Assembly (NCBI GenBank): GCA_963720695.1
Contig: CAVRGG010000006.1
Location: 186,001-250,000, forward strand
DNA: 64,000 bases
Direction: 5' to 3'
Source of the DNA: UBA668 sp963720695
GTDB lineage: Bacteria; Actinomycetota; Acidimicrobiia; Acidimicrobiales; Ilumatobacteraceae
The notes below the pieces were generated by a model that made no database searches, was not told the origin of the DNA, and saw only the letters and a list, made by a program, of their open reading frames with translations. Positions 26,068-34,690 of this stretch are shown piece by piece. How positions within the stretch are numbered: position 1 is the first letter of the stretch; each line of letters begins with the position of its first letter. The position numbers were made by a program, and so were the translations under genes.

Positions 26068-27141
26068 CTACCCGGTGGCCACGAACAGGAGCGAGCGGAT
26101 GGTGGCGAGACCCTCCATGGTGTGGACGTCGCCGGCCAGCGTCGGCACGAACGTGGTGTGCACGTCGGGTGGCAGGGCTTCGTCGGCCAGCAGCGATGCG
26201 GCGTGCACCCGCTCTGCGGCCGCCGTGTGCTGCAGTTCGACGAGGTTGTCGTAGAGCGCTCCGCGGCCGGGATGGGTCGGTCGCTTCGAGGGTGCCGCTC
26301 CGAACGTCGGCGTGCACCGGTTGACGACGACTGCGTGGACGCGGAGGCCGCTGCGCCCGAGTCGGTCGGCGAAGAACCGTGCCTCCTCGATCGTGTCGGC
26401 CCGCGGCGAGGCGACGAGCACGAAGCGTGTGGTCTCCCCGGCCAGCAGGGCGATGACCTCGTCGGCCCGCTCGCGGAACCCCGTCTCCATCCCCGAGAAC
26501 GCCTGGAAGAACGCCACCGCGTCGGCGAGCACGTCTCCGCCGACCACCTTGCCGATCGTGCGCAGGATCGGCTGGGCCGCCACGTTGAGCACCCTGAGCC
26601 CGCGGCGGGTGGGCATCATCAGCAGCTTGAAGAGCGGGTGGTCGATGAAGCGGGCCAGCGTGCTCGGCGCGTCGAGGAAGTCGAGCGCGTTGCGTGTGGG
26701 CGGCGTGTCGACGATGACGAGATCGAAACGCGGGTCCCCGTGGAGGGCGTGCAGTCGCTCGGCAGCCATGTACTCCTGGGTGCCCGACAGCGAGCCGGCC
26801 ACGTTGCGGTAGAAGCGGTTGGCGAGGATCCGCTCCGCCTGGTCCTCGTTGGCGGCGTTGGCCCGAACGAGTCCGTCGAACGTGGTGGCCGTGTCGAGCA
26901 TCAGGGCCCAGAACTCGCCGGGTTCCTCCAGCGGGAGACGGACCGGGTCGTTGGTGAGGCCACCGGGTACGCCCAGCGCGTCCGCCAGTCGCTTCGCCGG
27001 ATCGATCGTGACGACCACCGCCCGACGGCCGAGGTGCGCCGCCTGGAGCCCGAGCGCCGCGGCGGTGGTGGTCTTGCCGACCCCTCCGGAGCCGCAGCAG
27101 ACCACGACCGACGCCGTCGAGAGGTGTTCGGACAGGTCCAT
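26068..27141 (-). CDS. ArsA/GET3-like ATPase, second of a pair (Rv3680-like)
   Basis: A 357-residue P-loop ATPase of the deviant Walker A group. The loop is CCGSGGVGKTTTAAAL: the signature lysine of GKGGVGKT is replaced by Ser, as in the mycobacterial Rv3680 type (where it is Ala). Other matches to that protein are VVVTIDPAKRLADALG, SLSGTQEYMAAE and DTPPTRNALDFLDAP. Its start codon overlaps the upstream stop (TGATG, 27139-27143), so it is made with the first ATPase and probably forms a heterodimer with it. Anion pump and tail-anchored-protein roles are known for distant relatives only. Confidence 0.82.
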   Translation of the reverse strand: MDLSEHLSTASVVVCCGSGGVGKTTTAAALGLQAAHLGRRAVVVTIDPAKRLADALGVPGGLTNDPVRLPLEEPGEFWALMLDTATTFDGLVRANAANEDQAERILANRFYRNVAGSLSGTQEYMAAERLHALHGDPRFDLVIVDTPPTRNALDFLDAPSTLARFIDHPLFKLLMMPTRRGLRVLNVAAQPILRTIGKVVGGDVLADAVAFFQAFSGMETGFRERADEVIALLAGETTRFVLVASPRADTIEEARFFADRLGRSGLRVHAVVVNRCTPTFGAAPSKRPTHPGRGALYDNLVELQHTAAAERVHAASLLADEALPPDVHTTFVPTLAGDVHTMEGLATIRSLLFVATG

Positions 27142-27983
27142 CACCGCAGGTCCCAGGTGTCGGCCAGGTGTTCGATCGCCTCTGCGTCCAGGATCGAACC
27201 GGGAATCAGCGGAAGGGTCCGTTGCTCGAGGGGGAGCTCCGCTGCCAGCCGTGCCCGCTCGTCGGCGTGCATCGATCGACGGGCGTTGCGGAACTCGGCG
27301 GCGACCCGCATGGACGAGTCCGGCTTGGCGGCCTCGACCGGGAGGAGCGGTCCCTCGTCGACCGCGTTGACGACGACCGGGGACAGATGGACGCCGATGC
27401 GTTCCTCGAGGGCTCGGGCCGTCTCGATCGCCTCGTTGACCGGCGTCGTCTCGGGCAGGGTGACGAGCAACACCTGGCAACGGGCGGGGTCGGCGAGCAT
27501 CTCGGAGACCTCGCCGGCCTGGGTGTGGATCGGTCCGCCGCGCACCGTCGCCAGCAGGCTCTTGGCGGCGAGGAGGAAGGTGATCGCGTGTCCCGCGGCC
27601 GGCCCGTCGACCACCACCAGGTCGAACTGGCCACTCCGTTCGAGTTGCTTGATCTTGCCCAGCACCACGATGTCGTCGATCCCCGGACTGGCGGTGGCGA
27701 CGACGTCGATGATGCCGCTGGTGGTGAGTCGTCTGGTGACCCGGGACAGCCCATGGCTGTCGAGGTACTCGCCCAGGGCGGCCGTCGCCGAGATGTGCTG
27801 GACCTGGACGTCGGGGAGCAGGCGCTCCAGCGTGGGCTTGCCGTCGAGCTCGACGACGAGCACTCGAAGTCCACGACGGATTGCCGCTCGCGCCACCACG
27901 GCAGTTACCGTGGTCTTCCCAACCCCGCCCTTGCCGGCCACGACGGCAACCCGGGCGGTGGTGACGAACTGCAGCGGATCCAC
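27141..27983 (-). CDS. ArsA/GET3-like ATPase, first of a pair (Rv3679-like)
   Basis: About 280 residues when started at the GTG at 27983 (MDPLQFVTTARVAVVAG...). The deviant Walker A AGKGGVGKTTV keeps the signature Lys, and switch residues appear in VVVDGPAAGHAITFL. The order of blocks (SPGIDDIVVLGKIKQLE, then GGPIHTQAGEV) resembles mycobacterial Rv3679. Only 20 bp separate this start from the divergent NfeD gene, so one promoter must lie inside the other coding region or the transcripts are leaderless. It is followed by the Ser-variant partner. Confidence 0.82.
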   Translation of the reverse strand: MDPLQFVTTARVAVVAGKGGVGKTTVTAVVARAAIRRGLRVLVVELDGKPTLERLLPDVQVQHISATAALGEYLDSHGLSRVTRRLTTSGIIDVVATASPGIDDIVVLGKIKQLERSGQFDLVVVDGPAAGHAITFLLAAKSLLATVRGGPIHTQAGEVSEMLADPARCQVLLVTLPETTPVNEAIETARALEERIGVHLSPVVVNAVDEGPLLPVEAAKPDSSMRVAAEFRNARRSMHADERARLAAELPLEQRTLPLIPGSILDAEAIEHLADTWDLR

Positions 27984-28003
27984 GCTCTTTTTCGGAGGCA
28001 CTT

Positions 28004-29428
28004 GTGCGCAGACTAGCGATCGCCCTTCTCTTCGCCCCGCTCGCGGGGCTGGCAGGCACGGCGCTCCTGGCATCCCCGGCCTCGGCCACCACCGTTCCGC
28101 CCGCCGACAGTGTGCCCGCGGACACCGTCCCTGCGGATTCGGTGGCGGCCGATCTCGCTCCCGTCGACGTGCTGCAGGTCTCCGGCCTCTTCGACGAGAT
28201 CCAGGTCCGCTCCATCGAGGACGCGATCACGCGCGCCGAGGGCAACGGCTCGCAGGCGCTCATCCTCCAGCTCAACACCCATGGTGCGATCGTCTCCGAC
28301 GACACGATGCGTGGTCTGCTACAACGAGTCGCCGACACGAAGGTGGCGATCGGTGTCTGGGTCGGGCCTTCTCGCGATGCTCGCGGCTACGGCGTGCCGG
28401 CCCAGCTCTTCGGCGTGGCCGACGTGACGGCGATGGTGGCCGGGAGTCGCATCGGGTTCACAGGCCCGCTGCTGAAGCTGCAGGGTGCCACCGTCGACCT
28501 GGGTCCCAATGGCGACCAGTTGCGCAACGACTCGATGTCGTTCAACGAGGCACGCAGCGCCGGCGTCCTGAAGCTGGAGACCGACGATCTCGGCGTGCCC
28601 ACCGTACGCAGCATGGTGTTGGCGATGGACGGCGTCACACTCGACGACGGCACGGTGCTCGACACCGTCGCCGAGGAGCTCAGTGACAGCGGCCAGCCCC
28701 AGAACGTGGCCACGCTCGTGCGCTTCAGCGGCCTCGGGCTCATCGAGGAGCTGTTCCACACCGTGGCCAGCCCGCCGATGGCCTTCCTGTTCTTCATCAT
28801 CGGCTGCGCGCTGCTGATCTTCGAGTTCTTCACCGCCGGTGTCGGCATCGCCGGGTTCGTCGGTGCGGTGCTCACCGTGCTCGGGTGCTACGGCCTCACG
28901 GCCCTGCCCACTCGAACCGGTGCGATCGTGTTGCTGGTGCTGGCGATGATCGCGTTCGCGATCGATGTCCAAGTCGGCATCCCACGGTTCTGGACGGGCG
29001 TCGGCACCACCCTGTTCGTGCTCGGGGCCTGGTTCCTGTACGAGCCGTTGCCGGGCAACGACCTTCGGCTGTCCTGGTTCACGCTGATCGTTGCCGTCAT
29101 CGGGGTGTTGCTCACGTTCGTCGTCGGCATGCCGTCGATGGTGCGCACGCGCTTCGCCACACCCACGATCGGTCGTGAATGGATGATCGGCAGCCTGGGT
29201 TCGGCGGTCGGTGCCATCAGTCCCGAAGGGGTCGCCCTCGTCGGCACCTCGAAGTGGCGTGCTCGCACCAACCGGGCGACCCCGCTCGCCGCCGGTGACG
29301 AGCTCCGGGTCGTGGCCATCGACGGTGTCACGCTGGAGGTCGAGCCGATCGAGGGCGCCGCGCGCGACTATCGCGAGCGGCGTCCCAAGGCCGGTGCCAG
29401 TCCCGACGAGTCGGCCGAACACGTCTGA
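28004..29428 (+). CDS. NfeD-family membrane protein with degenerate ClpP-like domain
   Basis: A 474-residue protein. A signal peptide (RRLAIALLFAPLAGLAGTALL...ASA) precedes a Pro/Val/Asp-rich linker, a ClpP/SppA-like domain (about 55-240), four to five membrane segments (about 250-375) and a C-terminal OB-like NfeD domain (GREWMIGSLGSAVG...). In catalytic long-form NfeD proteins the nucleophile lies in an AxSAG block; here the equivalent is GPSRDARGYG, so the protease is probably inactive. The start GTG at 28004 has GGAGG 7 nt upstream. Long NfeD proteins usually pair with a stomatin/SPFH gene; none is adjacent. Confidence 0.8.
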   Translation: MRRLAIALLFAPLAGLAGTALLASPASATTVPPADSVPADTVPADSVAADLAPVDVLQVSGLFDEIQVRSIEDAITRAEGNGSQALILQLNTHGAIVSDDTMRGLLQRVADTKVAIGVWVGPSRDARGYGVPAQLFGVADVTAMVAGSRIGFTGPLLKLQGATVDLGPNGDQLRNDSMSFNEARSAGVLKLETDDLGVPTVRSMVLAMDGVTLDDGTVLDTVAEELSDSGQPQNVATLVRFSGLGLIEELFHTVASPPMAFLFFIIGCALLIFEFFTAGVGIAGFVGAVLTVLGCYGLTALPTRTGAIVLLVLAMIAFAIDVQVGIPRFWTGVGTTLFVLGAWFLYEPLPGNDLRLSWFTLIVAVIGVLLTFVVGMPSMVRTRFATPTIGREWMIGSLGSAVGAISPEGVALVGTSKWRARTNRATPLAAGDELRVVAIDGVTLEVEPIEGAARDYRERRPKAGASPDESAEHV

Positions 29429-29447
29429 GCCGTCAGGACAGCTGACC

Positions 29448-30341
29448 GTGATCGTCGTCGACAAGCGCACGTTCGTGCAGGACCGACCCGCGGGCTACAG
29501 CGTCGCCGGTGAGGGCATGCCGGTCGTCCTCCTCCACGGGTGGGCACTCGCGCAGCACACGTACCGCGAGGTCATCGAGACGATGGCGGCGCAGGGCTGC
29601 CGCGTCATCGCTCCGGCGATGCCCGGGTTCGGTGGCACGCCGGAGCTCCCGGGGGACGAGTTCTCGCTGCGGGGGTACGCCCGGTGGGTGGCCGACCTGC
29701 TGGACGCGTTGGAGATCGAGGAGCCGGCGGTGATGGTGGGCCACTCCTTCGGAGGTGGGGTCGCCGTCCGCTTCGCCCACGATCATCGCCAGCGGGTCCG
29801 CAGCCTGGTGCTGGTGAACTCCATCGGCGGTTCGTCGTGGCGGAGCGGCCGCACACTGCGCAGCATCACCGAGCGGCCGCTGTGGGACTGGGGCCTGCAC
29901 TTCCCGGGCGACGTGTGGCCGATCCGTCAGGCGTCGCGCGTCCTGCCCGTCGTCGTCGAGGACCTGCTGCCGAATCTCGTCCGCAACCCGAGGGCGATCG
30001 TGAGAGTGGCGAACCTCGCCCGTCGGGCCGACCTGCGCACCGAGCTCGAAGGGCTTCGGGACAGCGGCCTGTCGATCAGCATCATCTGGGGCACGCGGGA
30101 CGGGATCATCCCGCGCGAGTCCTTCGAGGCGCTGTGCGTCGCGTCAGGTGTCGAAGGCACCGTCGTCGAGGGTTCGCACAGCTGGCTCCTCGCGGATCCC
30201 CAGCAGTTCGGAGAGGTCATCACCAACGACGTGAAGATCGCCCAGGCCGCACGAGAACTGGAGCTGGCCGGCCCCACGACCAAGCGCAAGGGTCTGCGCC
30301 GCGTCCAGAGCCTCTCCCGCCGCGGCCGCCCCGCCCCCTGA
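29448..30341 (+). CDS. Alpha/beta hydrolase
   Basis: A 297-residue hydrolase starting with GTG at 29448 (AGGAC upstream), 19 bp after the NfeD gene. Oxyanion region LLHGWALA, nucleophile elbow GHSFGG, acid in WGTRDGIIP and His in GSHSWLL make a complete Ser-Asp-His triad. A basic tail (TTKRKGLRRVQSLSRRGRP) follows the domain and could contact membrane or nucleic acid. Substrate unknown. Confidence 0.82.
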   Translation: MIVVDKRTFVQDRPAGYSVAGEGMPVVLLHGWALAQHTYREVIETMAAQGCRVIAPAMPGFGGTPELPGDEFSLRGYARWVADLLDALEIEEPAVMVGHSFGGGVAVRFAHDHRQRVRSLVLVNSIGGSSWRSGRTLRSITERPLWDWGLHFPGDVWPIRQASRVLPVVVEDLLPNLVRNPRAIVRVANLARRADLRTELEGLRDSGLSISIIWGTRDGIIPRESFEALCVASGVEGTVVEGSHSWLLADPQQFGEVITNDVKIAQAARELELAGPTTKRKGLRRVQSLSRRGRPAP

Positions 30342-30348
30342 CCGCCCG

Positions 30349-32064
30349 TCAGGGCAGCGGCGGGAGCTTGGGTCCGGCGATGCGGACATCGTCGCGGCGG
30401 CGGGTGATGCCTCGGCTGTCCAGCTCCGCGGCCAACGGCACCGCGTGCTTGCGGGTGACGCCGAGGACCTCGCGGAACTGTCCGACGGTGAACCCGGCCG
30501 GATCGGCGGCGAGCAACTTCGCCGCGCCGGTCGCAGCGAGGTCGATCGCGGTCGGGTGGAAGTACAGCCCTTCCCGTTCGACGACGAGCTTGCGTCGCAC
30601 CAGTTCGCGTAGTTCCGCCTTGTCGACACCGCTCGCATCGGGCGGTGCGGCGCCTCCCTCCAGCAGGGCGGTGAGGAATGGATGGTCGGCGAGCGGGTCG
30701 CGCGCCTCGGCCGGGCGGGCTCGCCCGGCGTCGACGGCGATGTCGGGCAGGGTGCCCAGCACCGCTCGCGACCGTTCGTCGAGCGAGGCGATGTCGAGCC
30801 CCATCTCGCCGGCGGCCACGATCCGGGCCTGCACCGATGCCCGTGTCTCAGCGAGGGCAGCAGGCGACACCACCCACTCGCCGAGCACCGGCTCGCGTCG
30901 TTGCCCGGTGAGCGCCTCCAGCTCGGACGCGGCGATCCAGCCGTGCTCCGCGATCACTCGGTCGAGGTCGCGGTCCGGTCGCGCCTTGGAGGCCGGGAGC
31001 ACGGGGGCGACGTCGAGGACCTCCCCTCCGCCGACCGTCTCGTCTCGTCCCGCCTCGCGCAACACGAAGCGGTCGCCGGTGACGAGCGGCAGTTCGGTGC
31101 CGAGGTGGAGGCGAACGAGCCCGGAGCCACCCGGCGCGATCGCCTCCCGTCCGAGCACTCGCAGCTTCACGGGGAACTCGCCCGAGCCGATGTAGGCGAA
31201 GTAGGCACCGCGGCGCGAGACCTGATGGGCGAGCGACGGCAGCACCGCCAGCGTGGCATCGAAGCGGGACGTCGGCCGCCACTGACCGGCTGACACGACC
31301 GCGTCGCCACGTTCCAGCGCGGTGTGGTCGACGCCGGCGAGGTTCAGGGCAACCCGGTTGCCGGGCGCGATCTGGTCGTGACGCTCGCCGTGGGACTGGA
31401 TCGATCGCACCCTGACCGGGTGCCCACCGGCCACGAGCTGATCCTCGGCGGACACTGCGCCACCGGTCAGCGTGCCGGTGACGACCGTCCCGCTGCCCTT
31501 GGCGGCGAAGACACGATCGATCCACAGTCGCGGGCGATGGCGATCGACCGCAGACGGCGTGGTTGCCACCAACGTCGCAAGGGCGGCGCGGAACTCGTCG
31601 AGCCCGTTGCCCGTCGTCGCGCTGACGCCGACGATCGGTGCATCGGCCAGGAACGTGCCGGCCACCCGATCGCGGACATCCATCTCCTGCAACTCGCGCC
31701 ACTCGTCGTCGACAGCATCGATCTTGGTCAGCGCGACGACGCCGTGGCGGAGACCGACGAGTTGGAGGATGCGCAGGTGCTCCTCGCTCTGGGGTTTCCA
31801 CCCCTCGGTCGCGGCGACCACGAAGACGCACGCATCCACTCCTCCCACGCCGGCGAGCATGTTGCGCAGGAACCTCACGTGACCGGGCACATCGACGAAG
31901 CTGACGCCCTCGCCGTCGGGCAGCGTGGTGTGGGCGAAGCCCAGATCGATGGTGAGGCCGCGGCGCCGTTCCTCGTCCCACCGGTCGGGGTTGGTGCCCG
32001 TCAGGGCTTGCACGAGCGACGACTTGCCGTGGTCGACGTGGCCGGCGGTGGCTACGACGCGCAT
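30349..32064 (-). CDS. selB: Selenocysteine-specific elongation factor
   Basis: SelB brings Sec-tRNA(Sec) to UGA codons marked by a SECIS element. The 571-residue protein has G1 AGHVDHGKSSL (7-17), G3 DVPGH, G4 TKID, EF-Tu-like domains 2 and 3, and C-terminal winged-helix repeats (GWIAASELEALTG, ..., FTVGQFREVLGVTRKHAVPLA in parts) that bind the mRNA hairpin. The ATG at 32064 begins MRVVATAGHVDHGK; the start overlaps the selA end by 13 bp. With selA it shows that the organism can use selenocysteine. Neither selC nor selD is visible in this window. Confidence 0.95.
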   Translation of the reverse strand: MRVVATAGHVDHGKSSLVQALTGTNPDRWDEERRRGLTIDLGFAHTTLPDGEGVSFVDVPGHVRFLRNMLAGVGGVDACVFVVAATEGWKPQSEEHLRILQLVGLRHGVVALTKIDAVDDEWRELQEMDVRDRVAGTFLADAPIVGVSATTGNGLDEFRAALATLVATTPSAVDRHRPRLWIDRVFAAKGSGTVVTGTLTGGAVSAEDQLVAGGHPVRVRSIQSHGERHDQIAPGNRVALNLAGVDHTALERGDAVVSAGQWRPTSRFDATLAVLPSLAHQVSRRGAYFAYIGSGEFPVKLRVLGREAIAPGGSGLVRLHLGTELPLVTGDRFVLREAGRDETVGGGEVLDVAPVLPASKARPDRDLDRVIAEHGWIAASELEALTGQRREPVLGEWVVSPAALAETRASVQARIVAAGEMGLDIASLDERSRAVLGTLPDIAVDAGRARPAEARDPLADHPFLTALLEGGAAPPDASGVDKAELRELVRRKLVVEREGLYFHPTAIDLAATGAAKLLAADPAGFTVGQFREVLGVTRKHAVPLAAELDSRGITRRRDDVRIAGPKLPPLP

Positions 32065-33341
32065 GAGCGAAGTGCGTCGGCGACGTGCGCATCGTCGGAC
32101 CGATGCACGGTTCGCAGGTCGAGCAACGTCGCGCCGTCGCGCGTGCGGCCGACGATCGGTGGCCGCGCGGCGCGGAGCGTCGCCAGGTGGTCGCCGGGAA
32201 TTCGGACCGCGATGGAAGGGATCGTCGCGCCGGGCGCGCTGCCGGCTCCGGGGATGGCGTCGGATCCGATCACGTCGCCGACTCCGGCAGCAGCGACCAA
32301 CGCGTCGGCTCGACTGCGCAGTTCCTCGACGGACACCGCCACCATCTGCCAGAACGGGATCGTGACGGCGGCGCTGCGGTCGAGGTAGGACAGGGCAACC
32401 TGTTGCAAGCTCAACAACACGTGCGCGCCCGGTCGAAGCGCGCGGGCCAGGGGGTGGCGCCCACACGCCGCCACCATCTCGGCATCGCCGGCGATGATCC
32501 CGCACTGGGGGCCGCCGAGGAGCTTGTCGCCGCTGAAGGTGACCAGCGCGGCGCCTGCGGCGAGCGTCTGTCGGGCGGCAGGCTCACCGGCCAGCCACGC
32601 AGGTGGTGGGCCGCTCAACCAGGGGCAGGTGGCGTCGATCAGCCCGCTGCCGATGTCGGCCACCACCGGTACCGGCAGTGTCGCCAGCGACGCGACCGGC
32701 GTGTCCTCCACGAACCCCTCGACGCGGTAGTTGCTCGGGTGCACCTTCAGAGCCATCGCCACATCGGCGCCCTTGCGGCCGAGCGCCTTTGCGTAGTCGG
32801 CCAGTCGGGTGCGGTTCGTCGTGCCCACGTCGACGAGCAGCGCCCCCGATTGCTCCATCACCTCCGGGACGCGGAAGCCGCCCCCGATCTCGACGCTCTC
32901 GCCTCGGCTGACGAGCACCTGCCGATCGCGGGCGAGTGCCGCCAACACCAGGAGGACCGCTGCGGCGTTGTTGTTCACCACCATCGCCGCCTGCGCGCCG
33001 CAGAGCCGGGCGAGGAGTCCGCCCACCGCCGCTTGGCGCGACCCTCGCTCGCCGGTGGTCAGGTCGAATTCGACGTTGATGGCCTGCGCAGGATGCTGCA
33101 CGGCGAGCGGAGCGCGTCCGAGGTTGGTGTGCAGGAGGACCCCGGTGGCGTTGACCACGGGGGACAGGAGTGTGCGGCGGTAGTGCTCCGCCCGCTGCAC
33201 GCCGGCGTCGACCGTCCAGTGCTCGGGACCGGCGGCGACCGCCTCCCGTGCCAGTTCGACGCACACTGCGTGCGGCAGTTCGCTCGCCGCCATCGCCCGC
33301 GCGAGCGTGTCGACACTGGGTGGACGGACGGCGGCGCTCAT
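32052..33341 (-). CDS. selA: L-seryl-tRNA(Sec) selenium transferase
   Basis: A 429-residue PLP enzyme that converts Ser-tRNA(Sec) to Sec-tRNA(Sec). The PLP lysine is Lys273 in FSGDKLLGGPQCG. Other SelA blocks are NATGVLLHTNLGRAPL, VNNNAAAVLL and LKVHPSNYRVEGF. ATG at 33341. First gene of a selA-selB unit with overlapping coding ends. Divergent from dut with 72 bp between starts; that gap holds a CCTCCCC/GGGGAGG inverted repeat but nothing tRNA-like. Confidence 0.96.
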   Translation of the reverse strand: MSAAVRPPSVDTLARAMAASELPHAVCVELAREAVAAGPEHWTVDAGVQRAEHYRRTLLSPVVNATGVLLHTNLGRAPLAVQHPAQAINVEFDLTTGERGSRQAAVGGLLARLCGAQAAMVVNNNAAAVLLVLAALARDRQVLVSRGESVEIGGGFRVPEVMEQSGALLVDVGTTNRTRLADYAKALGRKGADVAMALKVHPSNYRVEGFVEDTPVASLATLPVPVVADIGSGLIDATCPWLSGPPPAWLAGEPAARQTLAAGAALVTFSGDKLLGGPQCGIIAGDAEMVAACGRHPLARALRPGAHVLLSLQQVALSYLDRSAAVTIPFWQMVAVSVEELRSRADALVAAAGVGDVIGSDAIPGAGSAPGATIPSIAVRIPGDHLATLRAARPPIVGRTRDGATLLDLRTVHRSDDAHVADALRSCAS

Positions 33342-33413
33342 CCCGGCCGAGCGTACCCCGCCTCCCCGCCGGACGGCAGGGCGCTGGGGAGGGGTGTCTA
33401 CACTCGGGGCGTC

Positions 33414-33851
33414 ATGCTGCCTGTCCCGATCGTCCGGCTCGACCCGGAGCTGCCCGTGCCCAGCTATGCCCACCCGGGCGATGCCGGGCTCGATCTGCGG
33501 GCTCGGGAGGACGGCGAGGTCGCCGCCGGCGGTGGACGGTTGCTGATGCCGACGGGCATCTCCATCGCCATTCCGATCGGCTACGCCGGGTTCGTCCTGC
33601 CTCGCAGTGGCAACGCGCTCAACCACGGGCTCACGGTGGCGAATGCGCCGGGTCTCATCGATGCCGCCTATCGCGGCGAGATCAAGGTGATCCTGCTCAA
33701 CACCGATCCACGCCACGTCTTCCACGTGCGCCGTGGAGACCGCATCGCCCAATTGGTCCTGCAGGCCGTGGAGGTCGTGCGGTGGGAGGTCACCGAGGCG
33801 CTCGACGGCGACGACCGGGGTGGCGGGTTCGGCCACACCGGAACGCACTGA
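33414..33851 (+). CDS. dut: dUTP diphosphatase
   Basis: A 145-residue trimeric-type dUTPase that hydrolyses dUTP to dUMP. Motif 1 HPGDAGLDLRA, motif 2 PRSGNALNHG, motif 3 GLIDAAYRGEI, motif 4 RGDRIAQLV and motif 5 RGGGFGHTG are all recognisable. The usual S/T-rich form of motif 5 (RGSGGFGSTG) is slightly altered. Convergent with the Nudix gene, one base between the stops. Confidence 0.93.
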   Translation: MLPVPIVRLDPELPVPSYAHPGDAGLDLRAREDGEVAAGGGRLLMPTGISIAIPIGYAGFVLPRSGNALNHGLTVANAPGLIDAAYRGEIKVILLNTDPRHVFHVRRGDRIAQLVLQAVEVVRWEVTEALDGDDRGGGFGHTGTH

Positions 33852-33852
33852 T

Positions 33853-34599
33853 TCACTTCCAGGCGAACACCGGTTGCTCGAAGTCGTACACACGCTCGCC
33901 GGCGCGCCCGTCGAGCGCGACCCAGCGGAACTGCACGAGCACGGCGCCGGTGGGCGCGTGGATCAGATCTCGCCCCAGCGGCACCTGCACCACGGGCCGC
34001 TCGCTCTCGGGGATCGTCACGAACCTCGGTGAGTCGTCGCGCTGCAGTTCATGGAGGCCGATCCGATAGGCGTGGGCGACCTCACCGGGGTCCGGCGTCA
34101 GGACGACGTCACCTGCGGCCCACATCACGATCGGGGTCATCACGTAGCCGGATCGTGTGACGTAGTCGTCGAGCCGACCGAGGATCGCGTCGTGCCCGAG
34201 TGTGAGGCCCAGCTCCTCCTCCAACTCTCGCAGCGCTGTCTCCTCCGAGGTCTCCCCGGGGTCGACCCGCCCTCCGGGCAGTGCCCACTGCCCGCCATGC
34301 CGGTTGAGCGTGGCGGCTCGTCGACACAGCAGGAACGAGGCACCGCCCGCCACGCCGGTGACCGATCCGTCGAAGCCGCGGATGTCGCCGGGCACCACCT
34401 CCATGTCCTCGGGGCTGAACGAGTAGGGGTCGGCGTCGTCACTTCCCACGTCGCTCGGCACGACGACGATCGCGACCGCCGCGCGGCGCTCCTCGCCGTG
34501 GGGGATCGCCAACACGTCGTGTGCCTCGAGGTTGCGGCGGATGCGCTCGCGGAGCGAGGCGTCGTGAGGAACGACCGTGTGGGGGAGCACGACGGCCAC
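33853..34599 (-). CDS. Nudix hydrolase
   Basis: A 248-residue protein with a complete Nudix box (GGRVDPGETSEETALRELEE...EEL, shown in part), preceded by an ASFLLCRRA strand and a QWALPGG block, typical of the CoA-pyrophosphatase/NUDT7-8-like group. The substrate is uncertain. The GTG at 34599 (VAVVLPHTVV) is chosen because the longer open frame extends into the coding region of the divergent gene; other starts are possible. Confidence 0.83.
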   Translation of the reverse strand: MAVVLPHTVVPHDASLRERIRRNLEAHDVLAIPHGEERRAAVAIVVVPSDVGSDDADPYSFSPEDMEVVPGDIRGFDGSVTGVAGGASFLLCRRAATLNRHGGQWALPGGRVDPGETSEETALRELEEELGLTLGHDAILGRLDDYVTRSGYVMTPIVMWAAGDVVLTPDPGEVAHAYRIGLHELQRDDSPRFVTIPESERPVVQVPLGRDLIHAPTGAVLVQFRWVALDGRAGERVYDFEQPVFAWK

Positions 34600-34690
34600 C
34601 CTATTCGTGGCCCCGGTCGTGGCGACGGTCGTGCCGCAGGTGTCCCTCGGCGACTGTCGTGCGGCGAGCGTCGTACGGCAGACTGGCGTC

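Noticed and set aside
25702..28686. 994-codon plus-strand frame
   Set aside because: Antisense to the receiver and ArsA-like genes and then overlapping the NfeD gene in another frame; no recognisable domain.
33342..33413. Search for tRNA-Sec between selA and dut
   Set aside because: The 72-bp gap has a GC-rich inverted repeat but no cloverleaf and is too short.
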